Notes: generated by a model from the letters alone, not told the origin. Shown: positions 46,681-55,924, numbered from the stretch's first letter. The stretch is 64,000 bases of DNA from Sphingomonas rhizophila (GCF_014396585.1 NZ_CP060717.1:1302001-1366000), one strand, 5' to 3'. Numbers and translations are program-made.

Positions 46681-48188
46681 AGCCCGGCCTTGTCGAGCAG
46701 GGCGCGGGTCGAGGCGTCTAGCCCGTCGCGCGATTCCGGATCGTCCAGCGACAATGCAATCTCCTTGCCCAACTCCACGCCGAACTGGTCGAACGGGTTG
46801 ATCCCGATCAGCACGGCATTGGCGAACGTGCGATGCTCGTAGAAGGCGATCAGCGCGCCAAGCGTTCGCGCGTCGAGCCGTTCCAGCAACAACGTCATCG
46901 AAGGCCGGTCGCCCGCATAGAAGCGCGCCGCATCGTCGCTGTCGCGCCCCTTCATCAGAGCCGCCGCCTGCCCGATGCAGTTGAGCAGCAGCATCCGGTG
47001 ATGACGCGGGTCGAGGCTGTCTTCATTCTCGACCACGGCGACGAATTCGACCGGGACGATGTGCGTGCCTTGGTGGAGCAGCTGGAACACCGCGTGCTGG
47101 GCGTCCGTGCCGGTCCCGCCCCAGGTGATCGGCGCGCTTGGACGGTCGAGCTTGCCGCCATCACGCGTCGCCGACTTGCCGTTCGATTCCATTTCGAGCT
47201 GCTGGAGGTAATTGGGCAGCAGTCGCAGCCGTTCGTCGTAGGCGAACACCGCTCGCGTTTCGGCGCGGCGGACCTGAGCGTAATAAGTGTCGGCGAACGC
47301 CGCCAGCAGCGCGACATTGTCGGCGCCCTTGGCCGAACGGACATGACGGTCGACGATCGCCGCGCCTTCCAGCATCTCCTCGAACGCGCTCCAGCCCAGG
47401 GCCAGCGCGATCGACAGGCCGACCGACGACCACATCGAATAGCGGCCGCCGACGCCTTCGCCGAACGGAAGAACGCGGGTCTGGTCGATACCGAAGCGGA
47501 TTGCCTTGTCAGGCGCTGCGGTGACCGCGATCAGCTGGCCATAAGCATCATCGACCCCGCCCTCGACCAGCCACTCGATCGCGGCCTCGAGGTTGGTCAG
47601 CGTCTCGATGGTCGAAAAGGTTTTCGACACGGCCACCACCAGGGTCGTCGCCGGATCGAGCCCGCTGACGGCCTCGTCGAATGCCTCGCCGTCGATGTTG
47701 GACAGGACCCGCACTTCGATCCGGTCGCTGTCGCGACCCAGCGCGTCGATGACGAGGTCGGGACCAAGCGCCGATCCGCCAATGCCAATGTGGAGCACGG
47801 ATTCGATGTCGCCGAATGCCCCGCCCTCGATCGCGTCGAGCAGGCTGCGCATCCGCGCCCGGCGTTGCGACGCCAGGTCGACGTCGGCGGGCGATCCCTG
47901 CCCACGCTCGGCGGTGTGGGTCGCCGACCGGTCCTCGCTCGGATTGACCACCGCGCCGGCGAACAAGGCATCGCGCGCCGCGCCATAACCCGCTTGCTCG
48001 GCAAGGTCGCAGAATGCGCTGACGAGCCCGTCGTCCAGGTGCGTTTTCGATAAGTCGAAGTGGATCCCGGCAAGGTCGCGACAAAGCCGGCCAACCCTCC
48101 CTTCATCCTGTTCGAACAAGCTTGTCAGGGGCACCGCGTGGTGCGCGTCGATCGCCTGCCAGGCGCCGGTGGTATCGAGAATCGCCAT
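46677..48188 (-). CDS. pgi: Glucose-6-phosphate isomerase
   Basis: Interconverts glucose-6-P and fructose-6-P. From the ATG at 48188 (MAILDTTGAWQAIDAHHAVP), with AGGAG eight bases before, it has 503 residues. Both PGI signatures are present: EGVGGRYSMWSSVGLSIALA and NPFDQFGVELGKEIALSL. Also SVLHIGIGGSALGPDLVIDA, VAVSKTFSTIETLTNLEAA, and the catalytic Glu in LLPNYLQQLEMESNGKS. It is shorter than E. coli Pgi (549), as usual in alphaproteobacteria. It is the first of four tightly overlapping reverse-strand genes. Confidence 0.95.
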   Translation of the reverse strand: MAILDTTGAWQAIDAHHAVPLTSLFEQDEGRVGRLCRDLAGIHFDLSKTHLDDGLVSAFCDLAEQAGYGAARDALFAGAVVNPSEDRSATHTAERGQGSPADVDLASQRRARMRSLLDAIEGGAFGDIESVLHIGIGGSALGPDLVIDALGRDSDRIEVRVLSNIDGEAFDEAVSGLDPATTLVVAVSKTFSTIETLTNLEAAIEWLVEGGVDDAYGQLIAVTAAPDKAIRFGIDQTRVLPFGEGVGGRYSMWSSVGLSIALALGWSAFEEMLEGAAIVDRHVRSAKGADNVALLAAFADTYYAQVRRAETRAVFAYDERLRLLPNYLQQLEMESNGKSATRDGGKLDRPSAPITWGGTGTDAQHAVFQLLHQGTHIVPVEFVAVVENEDSLDPRHHRMLLLNCIGQAAALMKGRDSDDAARFYAGDRPSMTLLLERLDARTLGALIAFYEHRTFANAVLIGINPFDQFGVELGKEIALSLDDPESRDGLDASTRALLDKAGL

Positions 48189-48268
48189 CGCCGCCTCTCC
48201 TAGCCGCGCGCCGGCCAAAAGCCATCCCTGCTTGACGCTTTGGGCCCCTCGCCCAAGGCACGACCCCG

Positions 48269-49095
48269 ATGAGCGAAGAGAGTGTCGAGCAAGCCGAAGC
48301 GCCCCCCAAGAAGGACAGCTTCTGGAAATCCCTGCTGTTCCTTGCGCTGTTCGCGTGGGTGCTCCGAAGCCTGATCGTCGCGCCGTTCAGCATCCCGTCG
48401 GGGTCGATGCTGCCGAACATGTACATCGGCGACTATCTGTTCGTCCAAAAGTGGCCCTATGGCTATTCACGATACAGCTTCCCGTTTGGTTTCCCGTCGT
48501 TCGACGGCCGGGTTTTCGAAAGCATCCCCAAGCGCGGCGACATCGTCATCTTCCGCAAGCCCGGCGCAGAGAATGAGGACTGGGTGAAGCGCGTGATCGG
48601 CGTCCCGGGCGACACGGTACAAGTCGTCGGCGGGTCAGTGCTCCTCAACGGCAAGCAACTCGCCCGCACCGACAACGGGATGATCGAGATCCCGGTCAGC
48701 CCGAACACACCGTGTCGCGTCGTTCCTGGCGCCACGCAGATGGTGAAACCCGGCGCAGACGGCCCCATTTGTCTCTACCCGACTTATCGGGAATCGCTGC
48801 CCAACGGCCCGACCTACCTCACCATCGACCAGGTGCAAGGCGGCCCGCGGACGACTTCGGCCCGGTGACCGTTCCGGCCGGTTCCGTCTTCCTGATGGGC
48901 GACAATCGCGACGACAGCCTCGACAGCCGCTTCTCGCCTTACCAGGGCGGTATCGGCATCGTGCCCATGGATCATCTTGTCGGGCGGGCCACGGTGCGCT
49001 TCTGGTCGACCGACGGCAGCGCGAGCTGGATCAACCCGATCAGCTGGTTCACCGCCCTCCGCGGGGACCGCGTCGCCAAGAGCTACAACCGGTGA
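48269..49095 (+). CDS. lepB: Signal peptidase I (frameshifted)
   Basis: Inner-membrane serine peptidase that removes Sec and Tat signal peptides. The N-terminal anchor is FWKSLLFLALFAWVLRSLIV, the catalytic Ser lies in PFSIPSGSMLPNM, and the catalytic Lys in DWVKRVIGVPGDTVQV. The frame breaks at CCC 48844-48846. Adding one C joins DQVQGGPADDFGPVTVPAGS to the conserved FLMGDNRDDSLDSRF, giving 275 residues ending at 49095. The gene is essential in most bacteria, so the break is almost surely an artefact. Its stop overlaps the rnc start (GTGA). Confidence 0.94.
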
Positions 49096-49754
49096 GCGAC
49101 ACAGCCGCCTTCCTGACCGAAGCGCTCGGGATCGAGCCACGCGACGCAGCACTCTACGAACGCGCTCGGACCCATGGCAGCCGCGGCGGCGACAGCTACG
49201 AACGACTGGAATTCCTCGGCGACCGGGTGCTTGGGTTGTTGGTCTCGGAATGGCTGTACGAGCGCTTTCCTGACGAGCCCGAGGGCAAGCTCAGCCGGCG
49301 CTACAACGCGCTGGTGGCCCGCGAGACTTGCGCCGAAGTCGGCCGGGCGATCGGCCTTCCGCCTCACATCCGCCTCGGCAAGCAAGCGCGCGAGGATCTC
49401 GCCAATCTCAGCGAGAACGTCATCGGCGACGTTGTCGAGGCCCTGCTCGGCGCGGTCTATCTTGAACATGGCCTCGATGCCGCCAGGGCCATCGTCCGCA
49501 AGCATTGGTCGCCGTTCCTCGACGTCCAGAAGCGCGCGCCGGTGCACCCCAAGTCCGCGCTTCAGGAATTGGCCGCGGCCCGAAACCTTGGAGTTCCCGT
49601 CTATGAAATGCTTGCCCGCTTCGGTCCGCATCACGCCCCGCGTTTCCGCGTGAAGGTGTCATTGGGCCGTCACGGGGAGGCGGAAGCCGAGGGCGACAAC
49701 AAGCAGGAGGCGGAGACCGCCGCCGCCGCGATGCTGGTGGAGCGCCTGTCATGA
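49092..49754 (+). CDS. rnc: Ribonuclease III
   Basis: Double-stranded RNA endonuclease for rRNA and mRNA processing. The 220 residues have the catalytic signature ERLEFLGDRVLGLLVSEWLY, the second acidic patch ENVIGDVVEALLGAVYLEHG, and a C-terminal dsRNA-binding domain (HPKSALQELAAARNLGVPVY, GEAEAEGDNKQEAETAAAAM). It starts with a GTG overlapping the lepB stop and ends overlapping the era start (ATGA): the lepB-rnc-era operon. Confidence 0.96.
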   Translation: MSDTAAFLTEALGIEPRDAALYERARTHGSRGGDSYERLEFLGDRVLGLLVSEWLYERFPDEPEGKLSRRYNALVARETCAEVGRAIGLPPHIRLGKQAREDLANLSENVIGDVVEALLGAVYLEHGLDAARAIVRKHWSPFLDVQKRAPVHPKSALQELAAARNLGVPVYEMLARFGPHHAPRFRVKVSLGRHGEAEAEGDNKQEAETAAAAMLVERLS

Positions 49755-50644
49755 GCCAACGTTGCGGACTGGTGGCCGTCCTCGGCGCGCCCAACGCGGG
49801 CAAGTCGACGCTGGTCAATGCCCTCGTCGGGCAGAAGGTCGCCATCGTCAGCCCCAAGGCGCAGACGACCCGTGCACGGCTGATGGGCATCGCCATTGCC
49901 GGCGAAACCCAGATCCTGCTGGTCGACACGCCCGGCATTTTCACGCCCAACCGGCGCCTCGACCGCGCCATGGTCAAGGCCGCGTGGGAGGGAGCCGAGG
50001 ACGCCGACCGCGTCGTGCTGGTGATTGACGCCGCCGCCAAGGTCGGCCAGCGCGTCGAGCAGGTCATCGAGGGCGTCGAGCAGCGCAGCGAGCCGAAGAT
50101 TCTCGTGCTGAACAAGGTCGACATCGCCGACAAGGAAAGCCTGCTCGCGCTCACCGCCCGGCTCGCCGAGCGGTTGAAGCCCGAAGCCATCTTCATGGTC
50201 TCCGCGACCACCGGCGACGGCGTCGCGGACCTCAAAGCGGCGCTGGCCGGGGCGATGCCCGAAGGCCCGTGGCACTTCCCCGAAGACCAGCTAACCGACG
50301 CCACCGACCGAATGGTCGCCAACGAGCTGACCCGCGAGCAACTCTACCTGCAGCTTCATGCCGAGGTGCCCTACTCGGCGGCGGTCGAGACCGAGCAGTG
50401 GGAGGACCGCAAGGATGGCTCGACGGTCATCCACCAGCAAATCCTGATCGAGCGCGACAGCCAGAAGGCGATCGTCGTCGGCAAGGGCGGCGCCCGGCTA
50501 AAGTCGATCGGATCGGCGGCCCGCGAAGCCATCGCCGAGCATCTCGGCCGCAAGGTCCACTTGTTCCTGCACGTCAAGGTCGATCCGCGCTGGGACGAGG
50601 ACCGCGGGCTTTATGAGGATATCGGGCTGGATTGGGCGGACTGA
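49751..50644 (+). CDS. era: GTPase Era
   Basis: Ribosome-assembly GTPase that binds the 3' end of 16S rRNA. The 297 residues have G1 GAPNAGKSTL, G2 KAQTTRARL, G3 DTPGIF, G4 NKVD, and the KH domain with KAIVVGKGGARLKSIGSAAR and the closing DPRWDEDRGLYEDIGLDWAD. It is coupled to rnc. Its 3' end overlaps the convergent sirtuin gene by 34 bases, an unusually long coding overlap but with both frames intact. Confidence 0.97.
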   Translation: MSQRCGLVAVLGAPNAGKSTLVNALVGQKVAIVSPKAQTTRARLMGIAIAGETQILLVDTPGIFTPNRRLDRAMVKAAWEGAEDADRVVLVIDAAAKVGQRVEQVIEGVEQRSEPKILVLNKVDIADKESLLALTARLAERLKPEAIFMVSATTGDGVADLKAALAGAMPEGPWHFPEDQLTDATDRMVANELTREQLYLQLHAEVPYSAAVETEQWEDRKDGSTVIHQQILIERDSQKAIVVGKGGARLKSIGSAAREAIAEHLGRKVHLFLHVKVDPRWDEDRGLYEDIGLDWAD

Positions 50645-51336
50645 GCGAGAAGCTCGTCTACCCAGCGCGGCACTTCGACGCTCGCCGGTCCGTAACGCCG
50701 CTCGTCGAAGAAGACGCTGCCCTGACTCGGTTCCAAGTTGATCTCCAGCGTGCGCGCGCCACGGTAGCGGGCGGTCTGGACGAAGCCAGCGGCGGGATAG
50801 ACCGCGCCCGACGTTCCGATCGACACGAACAGGTCGGCGTTGATCAGGGCCGCATCGATCCGCTCCATGTCGTAGGGCATCTCGCCGAACCAGACGATGT
50901 CCGGACGAACCTGCCCGGCCCTCGCGCAACGCGGGCAGTGAGCGCCCTCTCCCATCGGCCCGTCCCATTCGTATCGATCGTCGCACGACTGGCACCAGGC
51001 GGACAGCAGCTCGCCATGCATGTGCAACAGCCGCCGGGCGCCTGCCCGTTCGTGCAGGTCGTCGACGTTCTGGGTCACGATCAGCAACTCGCCCGACCAC
51101 TCGGCATCCAGTCGCGCCAGCGCTTCATGGGCGGGATTAGGCACCACCTCCGCCAGCCGGGCGCGACGGGCGTCGTAGAATTGATGCACTAGCGCGGGAT
51201 TGCGGCGGTACGCCTCGGGGGTCGCGACATCTTCGACCCGATGCCCTTCCCACAAGCCGTCCGCAGCACGGAACGTCTGCAAACCGCTTTCCGCGCTGAT
51301 CCCCGCCCCAGTCAGGATGACGATGTTCTCGATCAT
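50611..51336 (-). CDS. cobB: NAD-dependent protein deacylase (sirtuin, CobB-like)
   Basis: Removes acyl groups from lysines using NAD. The 241 residues show the NAD site LTGAGISAESGLQTFRAADG, TQNVDDLHERAGARRLLHMH with the catalytic His, and the zinc Cys pairs CQSCD and CPRC. HQFYDARRARL has the Tyr and Arg that mark class III sirtuins able to remove succinyl groups. It overlaps era tail to tail by 34 bases. Confidence 0.94.
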   Translation of the reverse strand: MIENIVILTGAGISAESGLQTFRAADGLWEGHRVEDVATPEAYRRNPALVHQFYDARRARLAEVVPNPAHEALARLDAEWSGELLIVTQNVDDLHERAGARRLLHMHGELLSAWCQSCDDRYEWDGPMGEGAHCPRCARAGQVRPDIVWFGEMPYDMERIDAALINADLFVSIGTSGAVYPAAGFVQTARYRGARTLEINLEPSQGSVFFDERRYGPASVEVPRWVDELLAQSAQSSPISS

Positions 51337-51478
51337 GTCCGTGCATACTTTCGAGCCTGCCGCACGATGGCAAGGGCACGCCCGAGATATGGCGGATTTT
51401 GCCTCGGGTTGGGATGCTCCCCCATCCCGCGATACCGCCTCAGCGTATTATGCCACTGATACGGCAAGAAAAGCCGGA

Positions 51479-51496
51479 TTTGGCACGATCCTTGAA
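51479..51496 (+). promoter_or_regulatory. Sigma54-like promoter element (imperfect)
   Basis: TTTGGCACG followed after four bases by TTGAA matches the -24 half of the RpoN consensus perfectly and the -12 half except that GC is GA. It lies about 50 bases upstream of the small secreted-protein gene at 51545. The -12 mismatch is serious, so this may be chance. Confidence 0.3.
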
Positions 51497-51544
51497 ATCC
51501 TCCCAGCGAGGCAACGGCCTTTCCGCTGCCGCCGAAAAGGGAGA

Positions 51545-51802
51545 ATGACCATGATTTCCGCGACCATCCTCGTTGCCGCGTCCTCGCTGGCCGGCACGGC
51601 TACCGCCGCCCAGCACAGCTTTCGCATGGAAGGCCAGCCCGTGGCCTACACCGAAACCGTTGCCGCGGACGGTACGCGCCATATCCAGGGGCAGCGGATC
51701 AGCGACAGGCAGTCTTTCCGCTTCAAGGTCCGCGCCGACGGCCGCGTTTCCGGTCATGTCGGTGATACCCCCGTCCGCTTCCGCGTCGACCGCAACCGGT
51801 GA
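51545..51802 (+). CDS. Small exported protein of unknown function
   Basis: An 85-residue product with a signal peptide (MTMISATILVAASSLAGTAT, cleavage near TAA-QH). The mature part is about 63 residues and all-beta in character: SFRMEGQPVAYTETVAADGT, RISDRQSFRFKVRADGRVSG, GDTPVRFRVDRNR. GGGAG lies just before the ATG. I recognise no named family. Its size, strong ribosome site and separate upstream region (208 bases with a possible RpoN element) suggest an abundant or inducible periplasmic protein. The following DUF72 gene starts 77 bases later. Confidence 0.75.
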   Translation: MTMISATILVAASSLAGTATAAQHSFRMEGQPVAYTETVAADGTRHIQGQRISDRQSFRFKVRADGRVSGHVGDTPVRFRVDRNR

Positions 51803-51878
51803 CCCGGGACCAGGCCGGCTGCGATCTTCCAGCGATGGGCGATTGCAGCCGCCGTCTGGCTGCTGCATCGACGCGGGC

Positions 51879-52637
51879 ATGGCCAGGGGCAACATCCGTG
51901 TCGGCATCGGGGGCTGGACCTTCCCCGAATGGCGCGACCTCTTCTATCCCGAGAACTGGGCGAAATCGCGCGAACTGGAATTTGCCTCCCGGGCCTTTGG
52001 CGCGATCGAGATCAACGCGACCTTCTACAGCCGTCAGGCACCTGGAAGCTGGGAGAAATGGGCGGCGGCAACGCCCGACGACTTTCAATTCACGCTGAAA
52101 GCTTCGCGATTCTGCGTCACCCGCCCGAAGCTCGCCGACGCCGGCGAGGGGATCGGCAATTTCTACGCGCAGGGCGTCGACCGACTCGGCGCGAAGCTTG
52201 GCCCGACGTTGTGGATGCTCGCGCGGCACCGGCAGTTCGACCGCGACGACATCGCCGCCTTCCTGTCGCTGTTGCCGCAAAAGCTTGGCGATGTGCCGCT
52301 TCGCCACGTCATTGAACCGCGTCACGAAAGCTTCCGGGACGAGGCCTTTGCCTCCCTCTGTCGCGACCACAACGCCGCCGTCGTATTCGGCGATGACGAC
52401 GAATTTCCCTGCATCGACCTCGACACCGCCGATTTCCGATACGCCCGGCTGCAACGGATGCAGGACGAAATCGAGACCGGCTATTCGCCCGCCAGGCTCG
52501 ACGAATTGTCGACGCTGACACGCGGATGGGCCGAGGCAGGCCGCGACGCTTACGTGTTCCTGATCAACGGCGCGAAACGGCGGGCGCCCGCCGCGGCGAT
52601 GGCACTCCAAGACCGGCTCGGCATTGCGCGCGGCTGA
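51879..52637 (+). CDS. DUF72 family protein
   Basis: A TIM-barrel protein of 252 residues starting MARGNIRVGIGGWTFPEWRD, with EINATFYSRQAPGSWEKWAA, DDFQFTLKASRFCVTRPK, LGPTLWMLARHRQFDRDD, RHVIEPRHESFRDEAFAS and the end GRDAYVFLINGAKRRAPAAA, all typical of DUF72 (YecE-like). Its biochemical role is unknown. The open frame before 51879 overlaps the secreted-protein gene and is not used. dapB begins 23 bases later. Confidence 0.9.
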   Translation: MARGNIRVGIGGWTFPEWRDLFYPENWAKSRELEFASRAFGAIEINATFYSRQAPGSWEKWAAATPDDFQFTLKASRFCVTRPKLADAGEGIGNFYAQGVDRLGAKLGPTLWMLARHRQFDRDDIAAFLSLLPQKLGDVPLRHVIEPRHESFRDEAFASLCRDHNAAVVFGDDDEFPCIDLDTADFRYARLQRMQDEIETGYSPARLDELSTLTRGWAEAGRDAYVFLINGAKRRAPAAAMALQDRLGIARG

Positions 52638-52659
52638 TCGCTGCGCCATCACCATTGCC

Positions 52660-53370
52660 ATGCGCACCGACCAGCAACCGCTTCGCCTTTCCCTGTTCGC
52701 GCCCGACGGCCGCATGGGCCAGGCCATCGCCGACGCCGCCGGAGCCGATGACGAATTCGAGATCGCATCCGACCACGGGGACGTCCTGATCGACTTCTCT
52801 GCCCCGGCAGCGCTTCGCCAGAGCCTGGACCGCGCCGTCAGCGCAGCTGTGCCGCTGCTGGTCGGGACGACCGGCCTGGACGAAGGCCACCACGAACTGA
52901 TCCGCGAGGCGTCGCGGACGATCCCCATCCTCGTCGCGCCGAATACGTCACTGGGCGTGGCGTTGCTCGCTGACCTGGTCGAGCGTGCCGCGCGGGTGCT
53001 GCCGACGGCCGATTGGGACGTCGAGATTGTCGAGGCGCATCACCGCCACAAGGCCGACGCTCCGTCCGGCACGGCACTTCACCTCGGCAAGTCCGTCGAG
53101 ATCGGCCGGTCGATGGACTGCAAGGAGGAATTGGGCCGCTCCGGCGTCGGCCTGAAGCGCGAGCCGGGCGAAATCGGTTACGCCGCCGTTCGCGGCGGCA
53201 CCGTCGCCGGCGACCATGACGTTATGTTCCTGGGGCCAGACGAGCGGCTGGTCCTGTCGCATCGCGCAGAAAGTCGCGCGATCTTCGCCCGCGGCGCGCT
53301 CGCGGCCGCCCGCTTCCTTCATGGCAAGCCCGCCGGACTCTATTCGATGCGCGATGTCATCGGCGGATGA
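52660..53370 (+). CDS. dapB: 4-hydroxy-tetrahydrodipicolinate reductase
   Basis: NAD(P)H reductase in the lysine / meso-diaminopimelate pathway. From the ATG at 52660 it has 236 residues with VEIVEAHHRHKADAPSGTAL (active-site HHxxKxDxPSGTA), LIDFSAPAALRQSLDRAV and AVRGGTVAGDHDVMFLGPDE. The nucleotide loop reads SLFAPDGRMGQAI: the usual GxxGRMG keeps the second part, but the first Gly is replaced by Ala-Pro, and the segment between this loop and DVLIDFSAP is short. It overlaps nth by 4 bases. Confidence 0.92.
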   Translation: MRTDQQPLRLSLFAPDGRMGQAIADAAGADDEFEIASDHGDVLIDFSAPAALRQSLDRAVSAAVPLLVGTTGLDEGHHELIREASRTIPILVAPNTSLGVALLADLVERAARVLPTADWDVEIVEAHHRHKADAPSGTALHLGKSVEIGRSMDCKEELGRSGVGLKREPGEIGYAAVRGGTVAGDHDVMFLGPDERLVLSHRAESRAIFARGALAAARFLHGKPAGLYSMRDVIGG

Positions 53371-54040
53371 AGCCTCCGCAAGTTTTCGAATTCTACCGGC
53401 GACTGGCGGAGGCCGATCCCTCGCCCCAGACCGAGCTTGAATATGTAAATCCCTATACGCTGGTCGTCGCGGTCGCCCTTTCCGCGCAGGCGACCGATGT
53501 CGGCGTGAACAAGGCGACGCGCGCCCTGTTCGCCAAGGTCCAGACGCCGCAACAAATGCTCGATCTCGGCGAAGAGGCGCTCCGTGATCACATCAAGACG
53601 ATCGGGCTGTTCAATACCAAGGCGAAGAACGTCATCGCCGCCGCGCGCATCCTGGTCGACAATTACGGCGGCGAGGTGCCGACCGAACGGAGCGAACTCG
53701 AGAAGCTACCCGGCGTCGGGCGCAAGACCGCCAACGTCGTCCTCAACGTCGCGTTCGGTCAGCCGACGATCGCCGTCGATACCCATATCTTCCGGGTCGC
53801 CAACCGCACCGGACTGGCCAAGGGCAAGGACCCGCTGGCGGTCGAGCTGAAATTGGAGAAGGTCACTCCCAAGCCGTTCCTGACCCACGCCCATCACTGG
53901 CTGATCCTGCATGGCCGCTACGTCTGCAAGGCGCGGAAACCGGAATGCTGGCGCTGTCCGGTGATCGACCTGTGCGCGTTCAAGCCAAAGACGCCCCGCC
54001 CCGTTCCAGTCCCGCTCGAACCGCTGGCCAAGCCCGGTAA
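53367..54040 (+). CDS. nth: Endonuclease III (frameshifted at C-terminus)
   Basis: Base-excision repair glycosylase/AP lyase for oxidised pyrimidines. It starts MKPPQVFEFYRRLAEADPSP and has the helix-hairpin-helix LPGVGRKTANVVLN with its catalytic Lys, the catalytic Asp in VDTHIFRV, and the 4Fe-4S ligands CKARKPECWRCPVIDLC. Left unrepaired, the frame runs on to 55124 through the antisense of alr. One C added to the run at 53994-54002 stops it at 54040 with 224 residues, the expected size. The same base repairs alr. Confidence 0.93.
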
Positions 54041-55031
54041 GCAATTCGTATTGCGACAGGCCGCTGGCCTCCGCCGCAGCCGGGAGGTCATAGTCCATCG
54101 ACACCCATTCGCCCTCGCGAAGCTCGGGGCAATCCGAACAGTCCAATGCGACCAGATCCATCGATACGCGCCCGACCAGCGGCAGCCGGGCTGCGCCCAC
54201 GCTGGCCCCGCCGCGTCCGGCGAAGCAGCGCAGATAACCGTCGGCGTAACCGATATTGATGACCGCCACCTCGGTGTCATCCTGGGCAGTCCAGGTCGCG
54301 CCATAGCCGACGGTCTCGCCCGCGCGAACCGTGCGGCGCTGGACTACCTCCGCTTCGGGATACACCACCTGGCGGATGTGGCCGCTCGCCTCCTCCCGCG
54401 GGATCCCGCCGTAAAGGGCAAGTCCCGGACGGACGAGATCGAAGGCATAGTCGGCGCCGAGGCAAATCCCCGCGCTGTTGGCGAGGCTGTAGCGGCGCGC
54501 CTCCACCGTCGCGGCGACCGCGGCGAAGCGATCGCGCTGCACCCGGTTCATCGCGCTGTCCTCGTCCGCGCAGGCAAGGTGGCTGATCAGCGTTTCGATG
54601 CGGAGCCCTTCGAGCGAATGAAGCTCGTCGGTTCGAACTCCGAGCCGGTTCATGCCGGTATCGACCATGACGTCGCACGGCCGCTCCGGTGCCGCTTCGC
54701 GCCACCGTGCGATTTGCCCCGGCGTGTTAAGCACCGGCCGGGCGCTGCTGCCCAGCGCGGCGGCCATGTCCTTGGCGCCGACGCCGTGAAGCACGCTCAG
54801 GCTTACACCGTCGGGCATGGCGCCCAGTGCATCAGCCTCCGCCCAGTTCGACACGAAGAAATCGCGGCAGCCAGCGTCGCCCAGCAGCCGCGTAACGTCA
54901 CGTGCGCCCAAACCATAGCCGTCAGCCTTGACCGCCGCACCGGTCGCAGTCCCGCTGGCTCGCTGCAACCAGCGCCAATTGTCCTGAAGAGCGGCGGCGT
55001 CGAGGCGGAGGCGAAGGGCGCGATGGGTCAC
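53980..55031 (-). CDS. alr: Alanine racemase (frameshifted at C-terminus)
   Basis: PLP enzyme giving D-alanine for peptidoglycan. It starts with a GTG at 55031 (VTHRALRLRLDAAALQDNWR). The PLP Lys is in GAAVKADGYGLGARDVT, the second base Tyr in ETVGYGATWTA, and the C-terminal beta domain has RLPLVGRVSMDLVALDCSD and EWVSMDYDLPAAAEASGLSQ. After LLTGLGQRFERDWNG the frame would run into nth antisense down to 53706. The base missing from the 53994-54002 run ends it at 53980 with 350 residues, as in relatives. Confidence 0.93.
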
Positions 55032-55041
55032 ACGCCCTGCC

Positions 55042-55428
55042 CTAGTCGGAGCCTGCTACCCCGTCGAGTGCCGCCTTGGCCGCCTCCCAGTCGCGTCCGT
55101 CGAAACGTTCGATTTCCAGCGTGACCGGATCATCGAGACAGTTGGCGTTGACGCTCCAGGCGTTCGGGTGACTGCGCGGCTGGTAAAAGCTTTTCACCCC
55201 GCACGTCGAGCAGAACAGGTGGTCGGCCGCCCCCGTGCCGAAGCGGTAGCTGGTCAGCGATTCGCTACCGCGATCCAGCTGTAGATCCTCGTGCGGCACG
55301 ATGATGTGAACAAAGCCGGTTGCCGAACAGACCGAGCAATTGCAGTCGAGGGCGGGGACTGGCGGATCGGGCAGCCGAGCCCTGAAACGCACCGCCCCGC
55401 AATGACAACCGCCGCCAACCTCGATCAT
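55042..55428 (-). CDS. GFA (CENP-V) family zinc protein
   Basis: A 128-residue protein of the glutathione-dependent formaldehyde-activating (GFA) fold. The zinc motif begins at MIEVGGGCHCGAVRFRARL, with CNCSVCSATGF and FCSTCGVKSFYQPRSHPNAW, placing seven Cys as in the family. Most members have no proven activity. It ends ten bases from the alr start on the same strand, so it may be the first gene of a GFA-alr transcript. The open frame above 55428 is not coding. Confidence 0.9.
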   Translation of the reverse strand: MIEVGGGCHCGAVRFRARLPDPPVPALDCNCSVCSATGFVHIIVPHEDLQLDRGSESLTSYRFGTGAADHLFCSTCGVKSFYQPRSHPNAWSVNANCLDDPVTLEIERFDGRDWEAAKAALDGVAGSD

Positions 55429-55466
55429 GGGACCGAGAATGGCGACGGCATCGATGCTTGTCGAGA

Positions 55467-55778
55467 TCAACGGCCGACCGCGATCGGCTCCTTGGCCCGA
55501 CCTGCCTGGGCGAGGCGCTGCTCGCGCTCTGCCTCGACCTTGGCCCACGCGTCGGCGCGGCAAGTGCGGATGTCGTTTCGACCGGCGAGATCCACCGCCG
55601 ACGTCTCGCCGCAGGCGTCGTCGATGGCGATGGTCAGGCGGCGGTCGAGCGCCCGCTGTCCCTTTTGGGTCGACAGGTCGAGATCGGCGGTCGCGACCGA
55701 GCGGCTGACCTGAACGGGTTCGGCGGCCACCATCGACGGAAGGGCGATGAGGATCATGCTGGCGAGAAGGGTTTTCAT
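55467..55778 (-). CDS. UrcA family protein
   Basis: A 103-residue exported protein with a signal peptide (MKTLLASMILIALPSMVAA-EP). The UrcA pattern is VQVSRSVATADLDLSTQKGQ, ALDRRLTIAIDDACGETSAV, DIRTCRADAWAKVEAEREQR, with two conserved Cys. The family is common in sphingomonads and caulobacters, and its function is unknown. It is divergent from the LysR gene, with 146 bases between the starts. Confidence 0.9.
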   Translation of the reverse strand: MKTLLASMILIALPSMVAAEPVQVSRSVATADLDLSTQKGQRALDRRLTIAIDDACGETSAVDLAGRNDIRTCRADAWAKVEAEREQRLAQAGRAKEPIAVGR

Positions 55779-55924
55779 GGTCGTGTCCCTCTTTCAAAGG
55801 CCGGATCAATCCGGAGCGACCTTTCTCATAAGCCCGGAATAGGTTTCGTAGAGCAACTAGTTCGTGGTATTGTTCTGCGATAATGCAGAATGCGCGGTCC
55901 GCCGGCCTTACTAGGATACGGGGC

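Noticed and set aside
54041..55124. A long C-terminal extension of nth (about 360 residues)
   Set aside because: It is alr read backwards after a frameshift. The repaired nth ends at 54040.
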